Source: Candidatus Altarchaeota archaeon (GTDB lineage Archaea; Altiarchaeota; Altiarchaeia; IMC4; SCGC-AAA252-I15). From it: a DNA stretch of 8,592 bases. Below, piece by piece: positions 6,004 through 8,592 of this stretch; the stretch's first letter is position 1; every line of letters begins with the position of its first letter. The stretch lies in the NCBI GenBank assembly GCA_018815265.1, contig JAHIYG010000302.1, positions 1 through 8,592 on the forward strand. Reading direction: 5' to 3'. The position numbers were made by a program, and so were the translations under genes. The notes below the pieces were generated by a model. The model was not told where the DNA came from and made no database searches. It was given only the letters and a program-made list of their open reading frames with translations.

Positions 6004-6597
6004 CTAAAGCTTTCCTTTCGTGCTTGGTATGTCTTTTCCAACGACCTTCACCGCCTGCTTCAGAGCCTTAGCCAATGCCTTGAATGTTGCTTCTACTTTA
6101 TGGTGGTCGTTTCTTCCCGATACTTTCACATTGAGGTTGAATCTGCCGTTTAATGCCAGAGATTCCAGGAAGTGCTCTATGTTTTCCTTGCTGACGTCGC
6201 CGACACGCCTTTCCTTGAATTCACTGAACGGCAGGTTGATGACTGCATAGGGTCTGCCTGACAGGTCGACTGCGACCTCGGCCCTTGCGTCGTCCATTGG
6301 AACAATACAGTGGGCAATCCTTGCTATGCCTTTTTTGACACCTAATGCAGACAACATTGCTTCACCCAATACAATGCCTAGGTCTTCGACTAGGTGGTGG
6401 TCGTCTACGTCGACGTCACCTGTTGCTTTGACTTTGATGTCGAATCCGCTGTGTTTAGAGAAGGACTCCAACATGTGGTTTAGGAACTTCAACGGCGTTT
6501 GGATATCGTATTTGCCTTTCCCATCGAGATTTAATGAGAGGGAGATGTTGGTTTCCTTTGTCTTGCGTTTGATGTTTGCCTTTCTAGCCATCTTCAT
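6004..6597 (-). CDS. hisB: Imidazoleglycerol-phosphate dehydratase HisB
   Basis: HisB dehydrates imidazole glycerol phosphate to imidazole acetol phosphate in histidine biosynthesis, as a Mn-dependent cytoplasmic 24-mer. The 197 aa match the usual length of the monofunctional enzyme. Visible signatures are FLNHML (His41), DDHHLVED with the HHxxE metal motif at 67-71, DDARAEVAVDLSGRPY (102-117), the second HHxxE motif HHKVE at 165-169, and the classical C-terminus IPSTKGKL. The Asp usually found before the HML motif is Asn40 here; the metal-binding motifs are intact. The start at 6597 overlaps the upstream gene's stop (ATGA); Met3 (6591) is an alternative. There is no fused histidinol-phosphatase domain, so a separate phosphatase is needed, and one of a candidate family is encoded two genes upstream in this operon. 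Confidence 0.96.
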   Translation of the reverse strand: MKMARKANIKRKTKETNISLSLNLDGKGKYDIQTPLKFLNHMLESFSKHSGFDIKVKATGDVDVDDHHLVEDLGIVLGEAMLSALGVKKGIARIAHCIVPMDDARAEVAVDLSGRPYAVINLPFSEFKERRVGDVSKENIEHFLESLALNGRFNLNVKVSGRNDHHKVEATFKALAKALKQAVKVVGKDIPSTKGKL

Positions 6598-6869
6598 TTT
6601 ATCAATTTTTTAATGGATGATATCTTTTTGTCTACCTTCTTCCTGAAGATCTTATAGGTTATGTACATCAACACAACCTTCCAAAGCCTCCTAAGGAAGT
6701 ACACCAATACTACGCCTATTATTATGAGTGGCAAAAGAAATATCAGCCCTAAACCCAAGACTAGATACAGTGGTATTGTCAGGATTATGCTGCCGAGCAG
6801 GTCCTTCCTGTCGGGTATTACGGCCTTTTTAAAGACTCCGAAGATGCTTGATATAATGCGACCAATCAT
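6594..6869 (-). CDS. Small membrane protein between phosphatase and hisB
   Basis: This 91-aa protein starts with an amphipathic basic helix (residues 1-16), has a strongly hydrophobic block at 25-59 that probably makes two short membrane spans (split near Gly40/Gly41 and Pro47), and ends in a Lys/Arg-rich tail (RRLWKVV to KKLIK). No family was recognised. The ATG at 6869 overlaps the phosphatase stop and the TGA at 6594-6596 overlaps the hisB ATG, both by ATGA. It is therefore a tightly coupled middle gene of a three-gene operon, which makes it very probably real although short. Its role beside two soluble enzymes is unclear. Confidence 0.75.
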   Translation of the reverse strand: MIGRIISSIFGVFKKAVIPDRKDLLGSIILTIPLYLVLGLGLIFLLPLIIIGVVLVYFLRRLWKVVLMYITYKIFRKKVDKKISSIKKLIK

Positions 6870-7723
6870 AATGCTATCATATTGGATAAATCCATAAATA
6901 GCTTGTCACTTCCTGCAGCCACGACTGAAACCCTGTTTCTCGGGTCTAATCCCACGTTTTCCCCGAGTTTTGAGGTTCCATATATCATGTTGACGCCTGT
7001 TTGGCGGCATATGTGCGCTCCGGCAGCCACATCATAGGTTTTTAGGCAGGGTTCAACACCGTATACTGACCTCAAGTCGACTAGTGCGTCTATTTTCCCG
7101 CACGCCAGATAGGAGAGTTCAAGCGCTGACGCCCCAAGGCATTTTAACATGACATCGTTTACGCCGGGGTTTTTTTTCGAAAGCTCCCCTATGAATGTGG
7201 AGTGGACAGGATATGAGTTCGTGAAGTGGGAACCCAATGACAAGACAGCATCGTATAGCTCTGATTTACCTGAAGGCTTTATTTTTTTGCCGTTGCATCT
7301 GGCAGGCCCAGATGAGAGTGCAGTATAATCTTCCCTGCAGTCAAGCCGGGAGACGACACCCACCATGCAGTCTGAGAGAAGTTTTGCATCAGGTGGGTAG
7401 ACTGCGATTGAGGTACAGTAGAATGGGATGCCGCGTCTAGCATTCCTTGACCCGTCAAGCGGGTCAATGAGATATATCGCCTGCGGGTTTTCACCGACTG
7501 TGTATGCACCCATATCTTCTGTCATGACAACCGCCTCAATTCCTTTGTCGACGAAGAAGTCCTTGACTGCCTCCTCAACGGGGACGTCTATTTCGTAGGT
7601 TGTATCACCGGTATGTCCTGCAGGAAAAAGTATGTCTTCATAGTGGCCAGCATATGCTTTCACAGTCTTTTTTATTTTTTTTGCCAAATCAATGGAGTGC
7701 CTCAAATGCTTTTTCTCGTCCAC
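6866..7723 (-). CDS. Inositol-monophosphatase-family phosphatase
   Basis: This 285-aa soluble, Mg-dependent, Li-sensitive-type phosphatase has the family landmarks: DTTYEIDVPVEEAV (40-53), TEDMG with metal ligand Glu69, LIDPLDGSRN with Asp87 and Asp90 (the DPxDGT/S motif), FYCTSIAV, and YDVAAGAHI with Asp231 in place of the usual WDxAAG. In archaea this family includes inositol-1-phosphatase, fructose-1,6-bisphosphatase and, by homology with actinobacterial and plant enzymes, histidinol-phosphate phosphatase (HisN). The ATGA-linked operon with hisB favours the last role, but this is inference from context; sequence alone does not set the substrate. The start is GTG 7723, nested in ATGTGG; an in-frame TAG lies six codons upstream. 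No Shine-Dalgarno is visible. The repeat element copy 2 lies just upstream. Confidence 0.9.
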   Translation of the reverse strand: MDEKKHLRHSIDLAKKIKKTVKAYAGHYEDILFPAGHTGDTTYEIDVPVEEAVKDFFVDKGIEAVVMTEDMGAYTVGENPQAIYLIDPLDGSRNARRGIPFYCTSIAVYPPDAKLLSDCMVGVVSRLDCREDYTALSSGPARCNGKKIKPSGKSELYDAVLSLGSHFTNSYPVHSTFIGELSKKNPGVNDVMLKCLGASALELSYLACGKIDALVDLRSVYGVEPCLKTYDVAAGAHICRQTGVNMIYGTSKLGENVGLDPRNRVSVVAAGSDKLFMDLSNMIAL

Positions 7724-7744
7724 ATAGGAGATATTTGTCTAAGC

Positions 7745-7752
7745 CTATTAAT
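7745..7752 (-). promoter_or_regulatory. Candidate TATA box for the phosphatase-hisB operon
   Basis: The minus strand reads ATTAATAG, centred about 25 nt upstream of GTG 7723, which fits a leaderless start. It overlaps a further TTGATTA half-site (7754-7748) like those in the adjacent repeat element. The match to the TATA consensus is only moderate. Confidence 0.4.
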
Positions 7753-7756
7753 CAAT

Positions 7757-7863
7757 TATTGAGGGTTTTGATTATCCCTAATCAAAACACTCAAGTAAGC
7801 TTTGATTCCGCCTAAAATCTGGTTTTACTGAAGTCATATAGGGGTTAATCAAAGCTCTCTATT
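7757..7863 (-). repeat. Two-hairpin repeat element, copy 2
   Basis: The minus strand opens with AGAGAGCTTTGATTAACC over the ECF gene's last codons and TAA. The long inverted repeat is AGCTTTGATT (7856-7847) / AATCAAAGCT (7807-7798), extended by a G.T pair (7857/7797); it encloses 39 nt with a weak inner TAAAA/TTTTA stem. After 8-9 nt comes a perfect 10-bp hairpin, GTTTTGATTA (7788-7779) and TAATCAAAAC (7774-7765) around GGGA, then CCCTCAATAA. Order, spacing and flanks match copy 1. Relative to copy 1, one stem pair has changed from G-C to A-T and another from G-C to G.T, both still able to pair. Confidence 0.72.
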
Positions 7864-8549
7864 GTTACAGTGAGTCTTTTTTTGAACCTTGTGAATACCT
7901 TGAGGAATGGAGTGGAGAGAAACCAAATTAGGACAATGTTTCCAATCACGTATGATAGGGTGAATATCATGCCATTCAATGCAACTGCAAAATATGTTTT
8001 GATGCTGTATTGCGCTGTGAAGAAAAGCCATGAGAAGATGTCTGTGTACAGTCCGAAGAACAAACCGGACAGTCCACCGTATAGGGTTAATGTGATTTTC
8101 TGGAATCGTTTCTGTGGTATATATGCCGCGAAAAACCCTATGAACCCTAAGCCGCTCATTTGAAGCAGGGTCCATGGCCCGTGTCCTCCAACAAAAAAGT
8201 TGGAGGCTAAGATGGTTGTTGAGCCGACTATGAACCCTGGTAGCGGGCCGAATACGTAGCCTGAGAGGATGACCAGGAAAAATACGGGTGTCGGGCCGAA
8301 TCCGTGAAACATCTGTCTGAGGACCACATTAGCTGCAACAATGCAGGATAACACAGCAATGACCCGGGTTGTGGAATGCCTCTCAAAAACAAGGTAAAAT
8401 GCTGCAATAGGGGCTGTAAAGACGACGACCATGCAGGCGAGAAGTATCTGTCTTGCTTGTGGCGACTTTATCATTAGGTGGTATGCTGTGATGGAAATCG
8501 CCAAGGCCACTGTTAAAGCCAGGATGATGTTTATGTGTTTCAGACGCAA
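7845..8549 (-). CDS. ECF transporter S component (vitamin uptake)
   Basis: This 234-aa integral membrane protein has about seven hydrophobic spans (near 6-26, 34-54, 62-79, 87-118, 125-145, 153-178 and 186-218). The segment GPTPVFFLVILSGYVFGPLPGF (85-106), then ASNFFVGGHGPWTLLQM (115-131) and GFIGFFAAYI, is the hallmark of the S components of energy-coupling-factor importers related to the cobalamin/queuosine-type (CbrT-like) group. It would bind a vitamin outside and associate with a shared EcfT/EcfA module, not present here; the substrate is not resolved. TTG 8549 is taken as the start because a strong GGAGGTG lies 5 nt upstream; the frame is open to the window edge, so an upstream start or fusion cannot be excluded. 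The C-terminal IESFD and TAA are contributed by the repeat element. Confidence 0.85.
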   Translation of the reverse strand: MRLKHINIILALTVALAISITAYHLMIKSPQARQILLACMVVVFTAPIAAFYLVFERHSTTRVIAVLSCIVAANVVLRQMFHGFGPTPVFFLVILSGYVFGPLPGFIVGSTTILASNFFVGGHGPWTLLQMSGLGFIGFFAAYIPQKRFQKITLTLYGGLSGLFFGLYTDIFSWLFFTAQYSIKTYFAVALNGMIFTLSYVIGNIVLIWFLSTPFLKVFTRFKKRLTVTIESFD

Positions 8550-8592
8550 TCCAGCACCTCCGAAGATGAAAGGAACGGTTTGCCCAGTACAG
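8540..8592 (-). CDS. Possible 3' end of an upstream gene (partial)
   Basis: On the minus strand one frame enters from the right edge and ends at TGA 8542-8540, reading VLGKPFLSSSEVLDCV. It would overlap the ECF TTG start by 10 nt, a common arrangement for coupled genes, with the strong GGAGGTG inside its end. Two other frames are also open here, so only 17 codons of weak evidence support it. No function can be given. Confidence 0.25.
   Translation of the reverse strand, partial: VLGKPFLSSSEVLDCV
8555..8561 (-). promoter_or_regulatory. Strong Shine-Dalgarno deciding the ECF TTG start
   Basis: GGAGGTG on the minus strand lies 5 nt before TTG 8549. It is the best ribosome binding site in the window and the main reason to accept a TTG start. 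It also suggests this gene is translated from inside a polycistronic message, unlike the leaderless genes elsewhere in the window. Confidence 0.65.

Noticed and set aside
7165..7172. Run of eight T (A on the coding strand) in the phosphatase gene as a frameshift site
   Set aside because: It reads straight through as Ser-Lys-Lys-Asn-Pro within an intact, normal-length protein, so no frameshift is needed.
7757..7863. CRISPR array or integron attachment sites
   Set aside because: There are only two copies, on opposite strands 3.5 kb apart, with inverted rather than direct repeats and no cas or integrase genes.

Overview
The window looks like a stretch of archaeal chromosome. It holds a eukaryote/archaea-type DNA primase large subunit (PriL) and a DUF2582-type winged-helix protein. 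TATA boxes sit about 25-28 nt upstream of several start codons with almost no 5' leader, the usual pattern for leaderless archaeal mRNAs. It also holds a lipobox-bearing Cys-rich secreted protein of the kind common in uncultivated (DPANN-like or Altiarchaeota-like) archaea. I cannot fix the lineage from this window, and no gene carries clear phage, plasmid or transposase character.

Layout. (1) Minus strand, 2306 to 1: a winged-helix DUF2582 protein, a 150-aa hypothetical with a helical N-terminus, and a 4-bp ATGA overlap into a large secreted Cys-rich lipoprotein with a transglutaminase-like catalytic domain that runs off the left edge. (2) Plus strand, 2332 to 5968: a single-span exported protein with many N-glycosylation sequons, PriL 10 nt behind it, then a two-TM small membrane protein and an orphan protein with a C-terminal response-regulator receiver domain. 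The last two each have their own TATA box. (3) Minus strand, 8549 to 6004: an ECF-transporter S component (vitamin uptake), then a tight ATGA-overlapping trio of inositol-monophosphatase-family phosphatase, small membrane protein and HisB.

The most unusual signal lies between the genes. A roughly 100-nt element with two successive inverted repeats built on the same half-site (TTTGATTA / TAATCAAA) occurs twice: at 4229-4333, just after priL, and at 7757-7863 on the minus strand, just after the ECF gene. Each copy begins inside the end of the upstream gene and supplies its last codons and stop codon in a different reading frame. Each copy has a long hairpin (about 55 nt) followed 8-9 nt later by a short one, and lies directly upstream of the next gene's promoter. 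In the first copy the short inverted repeat encloses the TATA box. A G-C to A-T exchange and a G-C to G.T exchange in the long stem keep the pairing. This may be a dispersed mobile or repetitive element, a structured RNA, or a shared operator; the sequence alone does not decide.

Functionally, the phosphatase-HisB operon suggests histidine biosynthesis, with the phosphatase a candidate for the otherwise missing histidinol-phosphate phosphatase step. The left operon looks devoted to a cell-surface protein.
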